64,000 bases of DNA from Branchiostoma floridae (Eukaryota > Chordata > Leptocardii > Amphioxiformes > Branchiostomatidae), in assembly GCF_000003815.2 (NCBI RefSeq), contig NC_049984.1, positions 22,083,569 to 22,147,568 of the forward strand, in the 5' to 3' direction. The notes beneath the pieces were generated by a model, which was not told where the DNA came from, did no database searches, and saw nothing but the letters and a program-made list of their open reading frames with translations. Shown here piece after piece: positions 25,191 through 36,300 of the stretch. Made by a program: the position numbers and the translations under genes. Numbering within the stretch: position 1 is the stretch's first letter; the number at the start of each line of letters is the position of its first letter.

Positions 25191-26217
25191 GCACGGTCCA
25201 GGTCCAGGTCCAGAGGATCAGGTTCAGGTTCCGACTTGAATCTGAAACTAATTGTTCTTGAATGGGTAATACTCAAAGCTATGGTCCATTTCGCAACAAA
25301 GAAATCTGTTCTAAAGGTGAAGTATTCTATTTTCATGTTAACAATTCCAACTTCCTCTGACCATTTTTGACTGTAAAAACGTGATAAGAATGACTATTTT
25401 GAAGATTTTCAACTATCGTACAACACAAATTTTGCTTACCTTGAATTTTCAGTCGCACTTACGTCGACCATCTTCAGGAGTGATGATTCAGCTACTCTAA
25501 TCACGTAGCTTAGACACACGTGATTCGAGTAACGAATCATAGATGCCTGGCAGGCGGTATCGGCCCCCGTCTCTGTTGAGTGTCAGTCATTTTTTACCCA
25601 TCTTGCTTATTTGTTTAAGCTCTTTCTCAGTCAGCTGAAGAGATGTCTTTCATAAAATTTACATTCTTTTGCCTAATTTTCCAAAGGAATGTTAAATATA
25701 AAAATATGTGCTATGTGCCTGTGTTCTGGCACATGTTGTAATTTGGTAATTAATGGAGTTACCACCTTCTTTCATTCTTTCTCTATCTCTCTATCTATAT
25801 AAAATATATACTGCATACATTTTCTGCGCAGCCATCCCAACCCAACCAATGTGGATCGGAAATGAAAGCCAAAACGGCATCATGTGACTTCGTTTACAAT
25901 ACATTACTTTATCCACCAATGGAGTACATCTAGTACTACTCTCTTTCTCTATGTATGTTATATATTATTGCTTCTCTTTTTTTTTTATCCTGGACCCCTT
26001 ACCTAGCCAGATCTTGTGAGTTCTTTTATATTACATTTTGAGATATGGCTTCTACAAGAGATTTTGTGGCATTCACAACACCAGTAGAGCGACTGGCACG
26101 GGCATGTCCAGTATCAGGGTGAAGTGCACGAAGTTGTACAACCGTTTCCCACTGGCTTTGAGGCTATATCGGGAGTCACAGATGACGTCAAAACATTTAT
26201 TGGATGACGTAATCTAA
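25191..26217. other. Non-coding, with short simple repeats
   Basis: A small GGTCCAGGTCCAGG…GGTTCAGG repeat lies near 25195-25235 and a pyrimidine/TA-rich tract at 25775-25815. Nothing coding was recognised. Confidence 0.4.
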
Positions 26218-26550
26218 CTAAGTTGTCCTAAGTTGTGCAAAGTTACGTGACGTCATCTAACTTCGGAGAGCGGGCAGGGTAGGTCAACAAGTGTGCGAAG
26301 TTGTCCTAAGTTGTGCAAAGTGACGTGACGTCATCTAACTTTGGACAGTGGGCAGGGTAGGTCAACAAGTGTGCGAAGTTGTCCTAAGTTGTGCAAAGTT
26401 ACGTGGCGTCATCTAACTTTGGACAGTGGGCAGGGTAGGTCAACAAGTGTGCGAAGTTGTCCTAAGTTGTGCAAAGTTACGTGACGTCATCTAACTTTGG
26501 ACAGTGGGCAGGGTAGGTAAACAAGTGTGCGAAGTTGTCCTAAGTTAATT
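26218..26550. repeat. 78-bp minisatellite, about 4.3 units
   Basis: Unit starts (GCGAAGTTGTCC) fall at 26295, 26373, 26451 and 26529, an exact 78-bp period, with a partial first unit from 26218. Each full unit has GTTGTCCTAAGTTGTGCAAA, then ACGTGACGTCATCTAACT and GGGCAGGGTAGGTCAACAAG. All but one retain the palindrome TGACGTCA (one has TGGCGTCA). Divergence is highest in the first unit. Confidence 0.95.
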
Positions 26551-26881
26551 AATACATAGTAAAAACTTATATATGTGCAAATAAGATACACACTACTCAC
26601 GCATATATATGAATAAAATATAGATGCACATTAATCAGCACAAAATCAATGTCCATGCATTGTAAAAAAATTCATTTCTTTCAAGTCTTTTATTTCTCCT
26701 CTTAACGTTCGTTTTAACAATGCACACAAAATAATTTAAGTTCACTCGTAATGTCATATTTCCCTTTTTTACGTCACTGCTAAATACAAGTACCTGAAAA
26801 CATCTCCCCTATCTACTTATAAACTACATGTATTGCAGTCATCTTTCACTACTTTGTATCATAAGAAGTAGTAGTTGTTAT
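26551..26881. other. AT-rich intergenic sequence
   Basis: No structure seen between the minisatellite and the poly(A) site of the DUF3987-like gene. Confidence 0.4.
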
Positions 26882-26887
26882 TTTATT
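26882..26887 (-). terminator. Poly(A) signal of the DUF3987-like gene
   Basis: AATAAA on the minus strand, about 100 bases past the TAA stop at 26989-26991. This is a normal spacing for a 3' UTR end. Confidence 0.6.
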
Positions 26888-26988
26888 CCTTGTAATTTAA
26901 CAATTAATTTAAGTACTTCCACCATTTAGTACATAAGTATGCCATTTTCTGCCTGCACGGCCACACCCCTTTTACATAGAAGGACTGT

Positions 26989-27148
26989 TTAAATTGATCT
27001 CCTTTTATTGGTTGTCAGAGCAAAGTCGTTGTCATCACCGGCATCATATAGTGGAGACAGCAGCGTTGAAGCGGTGCACAGCTTCCTTTTCTCTCCCCCG
27101 ATCACATCGTTTGCCTCAATGGACTTATTCATGTCTTCTTCTGCTTCG
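26989..27148 (-). CDS. DUF3987-like terminal exon E
   Basis: The acceptor …AACACAG is followed by C, which completes AGC with exon D. The frame then runs 52 codons (EAEEDMNKSIEANDVIGGEK… ending NKRRSI) to TAA at 26989-26991. The exact phase fit and the downstream AATAAA support it. Confidence 0.6.
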
Positions 27149-29680
27149 CTGTGTTTTAATTAAAAAGAAATTGTCACTCACTAATGCCAACGTTAATTGT
27201 TGTCGTCGCTATTTATCGTTTCACGATTCATTTACAAGACACACTTAATCATCTCATCAATGCTATCTTTTCGAAGACAACGCTAACACTAAACAAAACA
27301 AAAGCAAATAATAAAATCAGGTAAACAACATTAAGTAGCTGGACATTTTAACTACTTTATATTAAGAACAGCGTATAATAAATAACCCTTATGGAAACAG
27401 ATATCGACGCAAAAATGATCAACATCATCGCAATTCTGTATACATTAAAAATCAATTTTCCGCTTACCTATCGACGAGAGTGTCAGCAAACTCCTTGATG
27501 TTGACCCCATGCTGAGCCAAGGCCACTATTGCTGCAGTTTTGTCAGCGTCGGGCATTCCGAGAATGTTATTTTTTACGAAGTAGACTCTCAGAACAAAGA
27601 TGAATTTAAAAGAAGAATCATCATTTTTGAGTACATAATAATAGTCGAATACTGAATTGTTCCTATGTGTTACATTTAACCGAAACATTTACTTACAATT
27701 AACCTCATAGACAAAAAGCTTCTATAAACTCTCTATTTAAAATTCTATATTCATTTAATTTAGAAGTGCAGATAAATTAGGAATATTCATGAAATAAGTA
27801 AGTAAATACAAATGATGTAAAATGAACGTAGACAATGATTCAATGACAAAGGTATGTAATGATAGCATGTTCGTTTGACCTAATTAACCTTCATTACCAA
27901 AACTGTTTGGTTTTTCCGTTTGTGTTATTTACATAGTTCAGAAGCGCAAAAAAAAAGATTACTGTTTAACTCCTCACCTGTCCTCCGCGGTGAGAAAGGG
28001 TCTTCACCTGTCCAAGATGTTGATCTTGCATTGCAAGCATGGTGTCAGCAACTTCCTTCTTCCCTCTGGTCTTGAAAACGCGTTTCGTCAGAAGATTTTT
28101 TACTGACAGGACTCGTCCTGGAACCAATAAAATGCTCCCCGATAGCGTCTGACCCCCGAAGTTGGTGGTTCGCCGAGACGTTGAAGCCGACCCAAGGTGT
28201 GGCACGTCAGTTGTAGAAGCGGGCTTGCTTGGCACGTCAGTTGCGGAGTTGTCGACTGTCCCGGCATCCTCATTATGTCTTCGGCCGTGCAGAAGGCCGG
28301 TTTGATGTATGCTATAAGTCACAACGGCCACCGCAGCAGAGACGATTCGTTCTGGGATTACCGTAGGAAGACTAAGCCCGGTTTCTAAAGAGCTGGAAAC
28401 CTTGTCCGGCTTCTCAACGGCGTGAAACAAAAGCCAAAGCGCTGCGGTGACTCGCAGGATCTGTCCTTTCCCCTTACTGAATAGGGCTGGAAAAAAAAAA
28501 CAAAGCACGCCAATTGTACAATTCCAGAAAGATAAAAAGAAGATAAGCACAAATAAAACGTAGCAAAGTTATTCCTGTTCAAACAATAATGTCCACAATC
28601 ATTTTTAACAAAGTAGATGTCAGTTCTCGTGACATTTCAAACACCTGTTATAGAATACATGTTCTTAAACATGTTAACATTGCAACCAGCTAAATTAAAG
28701 CGTACAAAAGAATTCTGCATTGATCAAAATATGTGATCATTTCACTAATTCTGATGCATTCTTCTCAAATGTACTTTTACATGTGTATCAAAGAGCTGTC
28801 CTCACAACACATCAAGCTGTCCTCGAGCATCATCTTCCTGATATTCTCTTGGAAGGTGGCATATGTTCTCTCCAGGGCAGACTCTGGGCCTTCTTCCACC
28901 TCAAACATCGTCACATCGCCCTCCGCGCTATCCGCTGTCTTCTAATTATCCCGTTTGTGCTCGATGACAGCAAACAATGCACCAACTAATGAAAGACAAC
29001 ATTGTATATACATTCACATATCTAAAGATTCAGCCATTTATCCAGTAAATGGAGGTGCACATACTATATTCCAATGATAGTGAAATATTCTATTTAACAG
29101 GCTCAGAATTCAACAACAACAGTTTCTAAATAGACTGAGGTATTCTCAGAGAAACGTTTAAAACACCTGTAATGGAACTCCTGTTCCATGTTCGAACACC
29201 AGTTCTAAAACATGTTGACATTATTACCAGCTGCAATAAAACACTTAAACACATTTTGTACATAGATTGAAAATAGGCTGACAAATAACTACCTTGCTCC
29301 GTTTGATGAAGCCAATCAGCATTATAACCTAATACTAGTGCCTGTTTTTGCCTCCCTACCATTTTGTGTAAATACATATGGTGAAGTTCAAATAAAATAA
29401 AATAAAATAAAATACAAGAAGTCTACTGCAAAGACAAAAGACTCACCAAGGAGCATCCTAAACTCCTCATACACTTCCTTCCGCCCATCCTGCCCGGCAT
29501 TGAGCTTCAGAGATTGGTACGTTCCCAGTACTGGCTTAGGTATAGCCAATAAGAATCGCGAAGACAGCCCTCGCTCAATGTTAGAGTGCTGGCTCATCAC
29601 GCCATACATCACGTCGGGTTGACAGAAACCCAGCAGGTTTAGTGCAGTCCTGTCCATTTCAAAATTTGCGATCCCCATCA
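26989..29680 (-). CDS. DUF3987-like gene, 3' half (five exons)
   Basis: Exons on the minus strand, in order: 29680-29447, 28934-28806, 28486-28008 (or 27978), 27511-27468 (start uncertain) and 27148-26989, with TAA at the end. With these sites all junctions keep one frame. The key blocks are LNLLGFCQPDVMYGVMSQHS, then NIERGLSSRFLLAIPKPV, then SKGKGQILRVTAALWLLFHA. They match my recollection of the C-terminal half of DUF3987 proteins, whose function is unknown; some members look phage- or primase-related. The C-terminal tail is acidic and Lys-rich. The 5' half, with the expected nucleotide-binding region, is not visible upstream, where the KDZ gene begins on the other strand. It is either truncated or continues in distant exons. 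The exons carry no internal stops. Confidence 0.65.
27468..27586 (-). CDS. DUF3987-like exon D, 5' boundary unclear
   Basis: It ends IKEFADTLVD plus two bases before a strong GTAAGC donor. The phase of exon C is met if the acceptor is TTGGCTCAG at 27512, giving 44 bp. The open, coding-looking sequence farther upstream (ILGMPDADKTAAIVALAQ) would then be intronic. If it is coding, an unseen exon must restore the phase. Confidence 0.45.
27978..28486 (-). CDS. DUF3987-like exon C with two in-frame donors
   Basis: The acceptor is a long pyrimidine tract ending TTTTTTTTTTCCAG. The exon encodes SLFSKGKGQILRVTAALWLL and then a Ser/Thr-rich linker, ending in KKEVADTMLAMQDQHLGQ. Two donors of the form CAG|GTGA lie 30 bp apart (after 28008 and after 27978). 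Both are phase 0, so alternative splicing would only add ten residues (VKTLSHRGGQ). Confidence 0.65.
28806..28934 (-). CDS. DUF3987-like exon B
   Basis: Stop-free 42 codons, rich in Glu (TMFEVEEGPESALERTYATF). The donor GTGAGG is good. The acceptor ACAG has a poor pyrimidine tract, but it is the only AG I found that keeps the frame: an in-frame TAG lies just before it, and the exon-A phase fits exactly. Confidence 0.55.
29388..29416. repeat. (AAAAT)n microsatellite
   Basis: Five to six AATAAA-type pentamer repeats in an intron of the DUF3987-like gene. Confidence 0.85.
29447..29680 (-). CDS. DUF3987-like exon A
   Basis: The acceptor is a T-rich tract ending GAATAG; the donor is GTGAGT. It starts with 2 nt of a split codon and ends with 1 nt, giving 77 full codons. 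It holds the most diagnostic blocks of the gene (LNLLGFCQPDV and GLSSRFLLAIPKPV). Confidence 0.7.
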
Positions 29681-30016
29681 CTATTCAAAGATAAAAAAAA
29701 TAAAAGTAATTTGAAGTCAGGCCATTTAATTAAATGTATTTATATATTTTACGAACATCGTATTTAATGGTTAAGATTTGAAAAAGACAATTACATATTA
29801 CAAACTTGATTCTTTTTCAAGTACAATAAAAAATTCATTTCAAAGCAGATATTCTGATCTCGTAAACCATTCAGCGCTTGACTATTCGACTCTGTCAAAG
29901 CGTTCTCAGGTATCAATATAACAAGAAAATTTGTGAAAAGTTGAAAATCACACATGTCGATAATGTTTAAATCAAATGAAAAGGAAAATATTTTAGACAG
30001 TAACGTCTTTGCAAAG

Positions 30017-30389
30017 AGAGACTGCAAGTAGCAGCAGACAGGGCGTCAGAAGTGGTGATGTACAACATGACCTACGGCACGTTGTTTGGGATGAAGTATG
30101 CCAAGATTTGCTCCAGAAAATGTCACTTTGTACAGCACTATGGCTATTACACAATTGACGGAAATAAGTTTTACGATGATGACTGGGCCGACATTGAGTA
30201 TTTATTATCATCATGCAACACTGCCGTCCAAATCAAGATGTTACAGGATTTCGACGTAGAGCTTCTGATTGGAATCCTTAGCTACGATCAGAAGGCAGAC
30301 ATCTACAACTATGTACACAAGTACAACCAGTCAGGAAAAAACATCAGAGGAAAGGAACGCGGCGCCAGGAAAGAAGACAATGACAACAG
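30017..30389 (+). CDS. KDZ gene exon 1: CxC5-like domain
   Basis: It carries VVMYNMTYGTLFGMKYAKIC, then CHFVQHYGYYTIDGNKFYDD, then QDFDVELLIGILSYDQKADI. The C…C…Y.YYT/DG pattern followed by a long helical part fits CxC5 modules. The start is uncertain: TAA at 30001-30003 closes the frame, and AG at 30015-30016 is the nearest usable acceptor. The donor is CAG|GTATTT. Confidence 0.65.
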
Positions 30390-33300
30390 GTATTTTTTTT
30401 ATGAAAGATTATTACTCATGTGAATTTTGAATGTAACGTCTTGTACCCTTAAAAATATTTGATCAATACATTAACTTTAGTGATCAAAAGTTGTTTGTTC
30501 GCGAAGGAGTAGCCTTTTTTTCACGTTTAGTTATTGTTGTTTTATTAGTGTTCAAGCATTTGGTTCATACCTGTTGAATGAAACAAAATTAAGTTAATTT
30601 TTTGTCAAAAACAAAGTCTAAAAATTAGCCGGTTTCAAACTGTTAGACTGAAAAACGACACCGTTCGAAGAACGCATTCCGGTTTCGAATTACAAAAACA
30701 CCTGAGTTAGTGACGTAAACGTCCGTTGGTGACGTCTAAGAAGATGAGAACCTTAGAAAAAAGGTTCTATAAATGACAGATGAAACATTTGAACGCAACA
30801 CTGAGAAGTTGTAAACGTGCTGTGTAGTATATGCATCGCCAGAGTCATGCTAGGCGACATCTTCCTAGGAATACGCGTGTTGTCCGGCGTCTCTTATCTA
30901 TCAAAAGTTTGATTCCTATTAGAGCGCCTAACGCGTCCCGAATAATTGACAGACAAGGACAACATTTTTATTTTATTTGAATGATTAGTACTTATGTAAA
31001 TTTTGAATGTAACGTAGTGTAGCCTTAAAAATATCAGATTGATTCATTAACTATGTCCAGTATCATTGAATGAATCAAAGAAACAAAATTAAGTTGTTTT
31101 TTTCGTAAATAAATTTAAGTTCTATAAAACAAAATTTAGAAATCATGTTTTCTGTTTCCTCTCCTTCAAAGAGGCTGTCCTCAATATTTCAAAATGTATG
31201 GATAACTACATCACGTCACACTCCTTACGACTTAGATTTTTTTTAAGTTATAAAAAGATATAGCTGTCCTACTTTATAAGAATGGGATTTTAGTGTAACA
31301 GGTAAGATTGCGATTTCTATTTATTCACTAGTTCATAGGTGCACTTTTGCAGGATGCGACAGCTGTATTGTGTTGGACGGAAATGCCAAAAACCACCGGC
31401 AGGTGTGTAGTGTGAAGGACGCGTCGGTACAGTTCCCTTTACTTCCAGGGTCAGTGAAAACAGGTTTGTATGCGCTCAAAACTTGTAATACCTTTTGCTT
31501 TTCTAACCCCTTTTTTAGATTGTTTTCCATATACAAACCTAAGAAATCTAGCTCAATGATGATAACGCATGTGAAGGGTGTAGCAAGATTTGTTGCTGGC
31601 TTAGATTTATGACCCCTTTTCAATATGGCGGCAAGCAGATTGTCGGCCGCTAGGAGCGCGATTTAAGTCATGATAATTAAGCACGGTGGTGAGACAAAGA
31701 ACACTTTCTTTGTTACATTTTTATGACACATTTACTTACAATAAGATTTCTTTATTATTTCTCTCAGGGTGTACAAATACACCAGCAAAGGGTTCGCGTT
31801 TCTGCGAAAAGTGCAGGGAATTCGCTTGTGATCCCAAAGGAAAGACAGAGGAGGCAGTTGCAGAGCTGAAAGTTGAAGCAAATCTCGCCGACGATCCGTA
31901 TCTAATTGAAGAGATCTTAGACAAGAAAAGTTTTCGGACAACAACACTTTACAAGGTAATTAGCTGCTATTAAATGCATAGTTGTGTTCTCATTGATAGT
32001 ACAATAACGCATTAACATCATTGATGTAAACAAAGCTAGTCATCACATATTTTATCCACCATTAAATGTACTGTAGGTCCGAAGATTTCAAGATAAAGAA
32101 GAGGTATGGGAAAGGGAAGACTGTGTTCCAAAGAGGATGATATCCAAGTTCGAAAGAGGCCTGCAGCGGCAGCTACAACCACGTGTTCTGGTGGATCACT
32201 CTTTTGGCGTTTTGACAAACCATGTACAACTATCAGAAGACACGGCGGATGACAATCCCAAAAGGCGCAAAGGAGGGTCGGATCTATTCCAAACTAGGTA
32301 CGTTTATGAAGAGCGAGTTGACTGAAATCCTTGATTATACATTTTGAAACAGCAGCCACTAGCAAATATATTCAAATCATATCTTAATGCTTATTATAAA
32401 CATATAAAACAACTATCCGTATTGCATGTGTTTTATTCTATCTTTTTTTTTCTCGTCAGTGGATTTGCTGTAGAGAAAGACGGGGATTTAACTGTCAAGG
32501 ACGATGATGGAGAGAGAGGTATAAAATGCAACACGCAGAAGGACAAAAGTGGAGTTCGCCTGAATGCCATCTCTGCAGGTTAGTTAAGAAACAAGTGCTT
32601 TTAAAAAAAGCTGGCGTTTCGTCTACGTTTATGAGTGTGACCTGTCTTTTTCTTGAAGTAAAATCTGATAGAAAAAGTCACTCAAGGGCTGTTGCGTCTA
32701 TAAGAAAAATTGTTATTTTGGAAAGGAGTACTGTTTAATAGCGGGTCTTGGCTTACAACTTTATTTTAAAATGTACAATAAGTTCATTATAAAATCTACC
32801 AATATACTCAGGTAGTCCTCATGAAGTCCTGTTCATAAGACAAAGGCCTTGCATATGTGAAATGAATACTAAAATAAATTAAAAAATGATATATAAAAAT
32901 ATAATATCAATAAATAAATAGAATATTTATATATTATCTTCAATATTTAAAAAGAAAAAAACACCCACTCTCGGTTTCGAACCAGGGAATTGTACCGAGT
33001 ATGCAAATAAGACTGTACTATGGATGCAAACTATGGAAACTAATGGCAGAGAGTGAGTGAAACAAATATAGTCAACATACATTGTATATGTACAACTTGA
33101 ATGTATTCAATATCATGTGAATCTTGAGAAACGTATGCTCTTGTAAGTCAGGAGTTGCAGTGACCATATATTAAAGTTACACATAAATTAATGGGACAAA
33201 GGACAGTGTGTGATTGTACATGTATGCTTTTATTTTGATCAAATTCTATGAAGTGAGAAACATGGCCTTCACATTGTCTAGAATGAAAAGGGGAACTTAG

Positions 33301-36300
33301 TTCTACGTTGCAGGGCAAAAATTGTGAAGTTGCGATACACATGATCTCATTTTCAGCACAACTATCATTGAGTAGTCCACAAATGATGTAAGTTAGAAAT
33401 TGCTCAATACAATATGATTCTCTACTGTGTTGTATATATAACGTTAAAGACAGATATGGTTGATGTGAAAACGAGATATTTAAGTAAAATGTGAGGTAAT
33501 GTGGTGACTAGAGTGTGTAATGTTGAGTGGGTGAGTGGGTACCGCATGCACGGGTGGGGTCCGGATACTGCGGTCAGCTGAGTGGGTACCGCATGCACGG
33601 GTGGGGCCCGGATACTGCGGTCAGCTGACCGCATGCACGGGTGGGGTCCGGATACTGCAGTCAGCTGAGTGGGTACCGCATGCACGGGTGGGGCCCGGAT
33701 ACTGCGGTCAGCTGACCGCATGCACGGGTGGGGTCCGGATACTGCGGTCAGCTGAGTGGGTACCGCATGCACGGGTGGGGTCCGAATACTGCGGTCAGCT
33801 GAGTTGGTACCGCATGCACGGGTGGGGTCCGGATACTGCGGTCAGCTGAGTGGGTACCGCATGCACGGGTGGGGTCCAGATACTGCGGTCAGCTGAATGG
33901 GTACCGCATGCACGGGTGGGGTCCGGATACTGCAGTCAGCTGAGTGGGTACCGCATGCACGGGTGGGGCCCGGATACTGCGGTCAGCTGACCGCATGCAC
34001 GGGTGGGGTCCGGATACTGCAGTCAGCTGAGTGTGTACCGCATGCACGGGTGGGGCCCGGATACTGCGGTCAGCTGAGTGGGTACCGCATGCACGGGTGG
34101 ATTTCGATGAACTGCAGTCAGCTGAGTGGGTACCGCATACACGGGTGGGGTCCGGATACTGCGGTCAGCTGAGTGGGTACCGCATGCACGGGTGGGGTCC
34201 GGATACTGCGGTCAGCTGAGTTGGTACCGCATGCACGGGTGGGGTCCGGATACTGCGGTCAGCTGAGTGGGTACCGCATGCACGGGTGGGGTCCAGATAC
34301 TGCGGTCAGCTGAATGGGTACCGCATGCACGGGTGGGGTCCGGATACTGCGGTCAGCTGAGTGGGTACCGCATGCACGGCTGGGGTCCAGATACTTCGGT
34401 CAGCTGAGTGGGTAATACTAGCTACATCCAGCGCTCATATTCTTGATCTATGTACAGCCCTGAGGCTAAAAATAAACAAAAAATGAGAACTTAAGTTCAC
34501 ATACAATATGTCAACACAATTTGTATAAATTCCTCTACTATATTGGAATAAAAGGACATTAAAGAGTGCGGCCTCACTGACTGGACCCGCTGGACAGAGC
34601 CGCTTGGAGGCGCTGTGTGAGGACTGGCCGACTGCTGCCAACCCCTGCGTCAGGGAACCCCGCATACTGGATACTACTACAACTACAACTACTACAACAA
34701 CTACTACTACTACTACATATACACATATATATTCAATATAACCAGCATAGCAGTATCACTTACAATTCCTTAAATATAAATAAATGCTTTCAGCAGTTCA
34801 GTAGTGGTTTGATAAATTACTGTACACATGGGGAAAAGAAGTCCCAACCTGTCTGAATGGATCTACTTTACTAAACTAAAGGAATAAAGGAATGATTCAG
34901 AAGGGATCTGGCAGAACTTAAGTGCATGAAGAAACAACAATACGCCCCCCTCCCCCAGTAATTTGTTACAAAACATTCAACAGGCTAAAGTAACATGACG
35001 CAAGTTTACTCCGTTTCGCCAATTATATACCCAGACTGAGAGCATTTGTACCGGCCCCCGGGCTTTAATACCCTCCGTTGGCCTCGACAAACTACCCCGC
35101 CCCACTTCGAACGTCTCTAGCCCGGCGAGCGGACCTTGTGGGCTAGCGGAGAGAGGGGCAGGGACCGCAGGGTAGATTGTCGGGCCAGCGGGAGGGTAGG
35201 CCCGGGGGCAAAGCTCGGAGCGCGGGTCGGTACAACTGCTCTAGATGCCGGGTTTATATGCACTGACTATGATAATCGGTAACTCGAACCAAGGAGGTTT
35301 AACCTCCTTGCACGAACGAGTTATTTTTGTAATACCACCGACGTCCAGGGTAGATAATTCTCGATCTACATTTACCTGAAGACACATACAGATGGACTAG
35401 TGTTACCTATACGCAACTATAAGGCATATAAGATTAAATATTTATTTCCTACCTCTGAGCGTTCGTTTCAAAATGGTGGACTAAACTGGAGTGAATGGCA
35501 TTCTGTCTCCTTCTGTAGTGGTACACCAAACGCGAATAACCAATTAAAATAGCGCCAAATGAAATAGATAAGCTTAAAATCCCTTAATCTTATTGAATAG
35601 AAATAATAGCCTAAGATTAGATTACATTATGAAATATGTTAGAAATCTACCTATGAAAGTCTAATGTGTCTTCAGCTTTTTCCATCAGAAAAAGAACAGT
35701 TGTAGCAGTTGCATGCGGTTGCATGTGTATCCTGCAAATCGGGCTACCTGGCTTTTCTTGCTCCCTTGCCATATAAGGCAAAGCCTGAACATGAAATTTT
35801 GCAGGTCTTGCCATATAAGGCAATGGTTGAACAAACATAGAAGGTCTTCATGCTGTGCGACACAGTGTTGAACCAAACCAAACAGCATGCACTGACTGAA
35901 GGTAAAACCCATCACATTGCGTTTCGTCCCTGAAGGCAACAAAACGCAAAAAAGTCAATGTAGTTATGGCAAACGCTGCTAAACTTATAAAATGAGAAAC
36001 CTTTCTATTGATACATTTGAAATTCAATATATATATAACTATACGCATGTAAAATGAAATATTTTTGCAAGAGTCAAATAAAGGTTTTTAATCGCATGTT
36101 TTAAAGATATCATTTTATGTCATTCCTTTCTGAATGTTCTCTAATTCACTCATTTCAGGTGTACTGGCATTCATTAAGCCATGTAACATTATTCTTGGAC
36201 TCCACGAGCTATACTTGGCGGAGTCCAAGTCTCAGGTTTATGGCCATCTCCACAGTCTGTTGTCGAGATCAGAAATGGGAAAAACTGGTTAGTGCACAAA

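Noticed and set aside
26218-26550. CRISPR-like interpretation of regularly spaced repeats
   Set aside because: The units are contiguous 78-bp tandem repeats without variable spacers, in a eukaryotic context. It is a minisatellite.
28197-28388. Plus-strand ORF opposite DUF3987 exon C
   Set aside because: Shadow of the minus-strand exon, which has good splice sites and recognisable protein blocks.
32962-33060. tRNA-like candidate (minus strand) with a possible 7-bp acceptor stem and a GGTTCGAAACC T-loop
   Set aside because: The distance between the acceptor and T-arm is about 21 nt too long, the T-stem has a mismatch, and no D-arm or anticodon arm is convincing. It may be a small palindromic repeat with CACTCACTCTC-type ends.
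33422-34219. Long sense and antisense ORFs (60-116 codons) rich in repeated TACTGGVRIL-like or HAVPTQLTAV-like phrases
   Set aside because: They are translations of the 47/40-bp minisatellite. They stay open only because unit pairs total a multiple of three.
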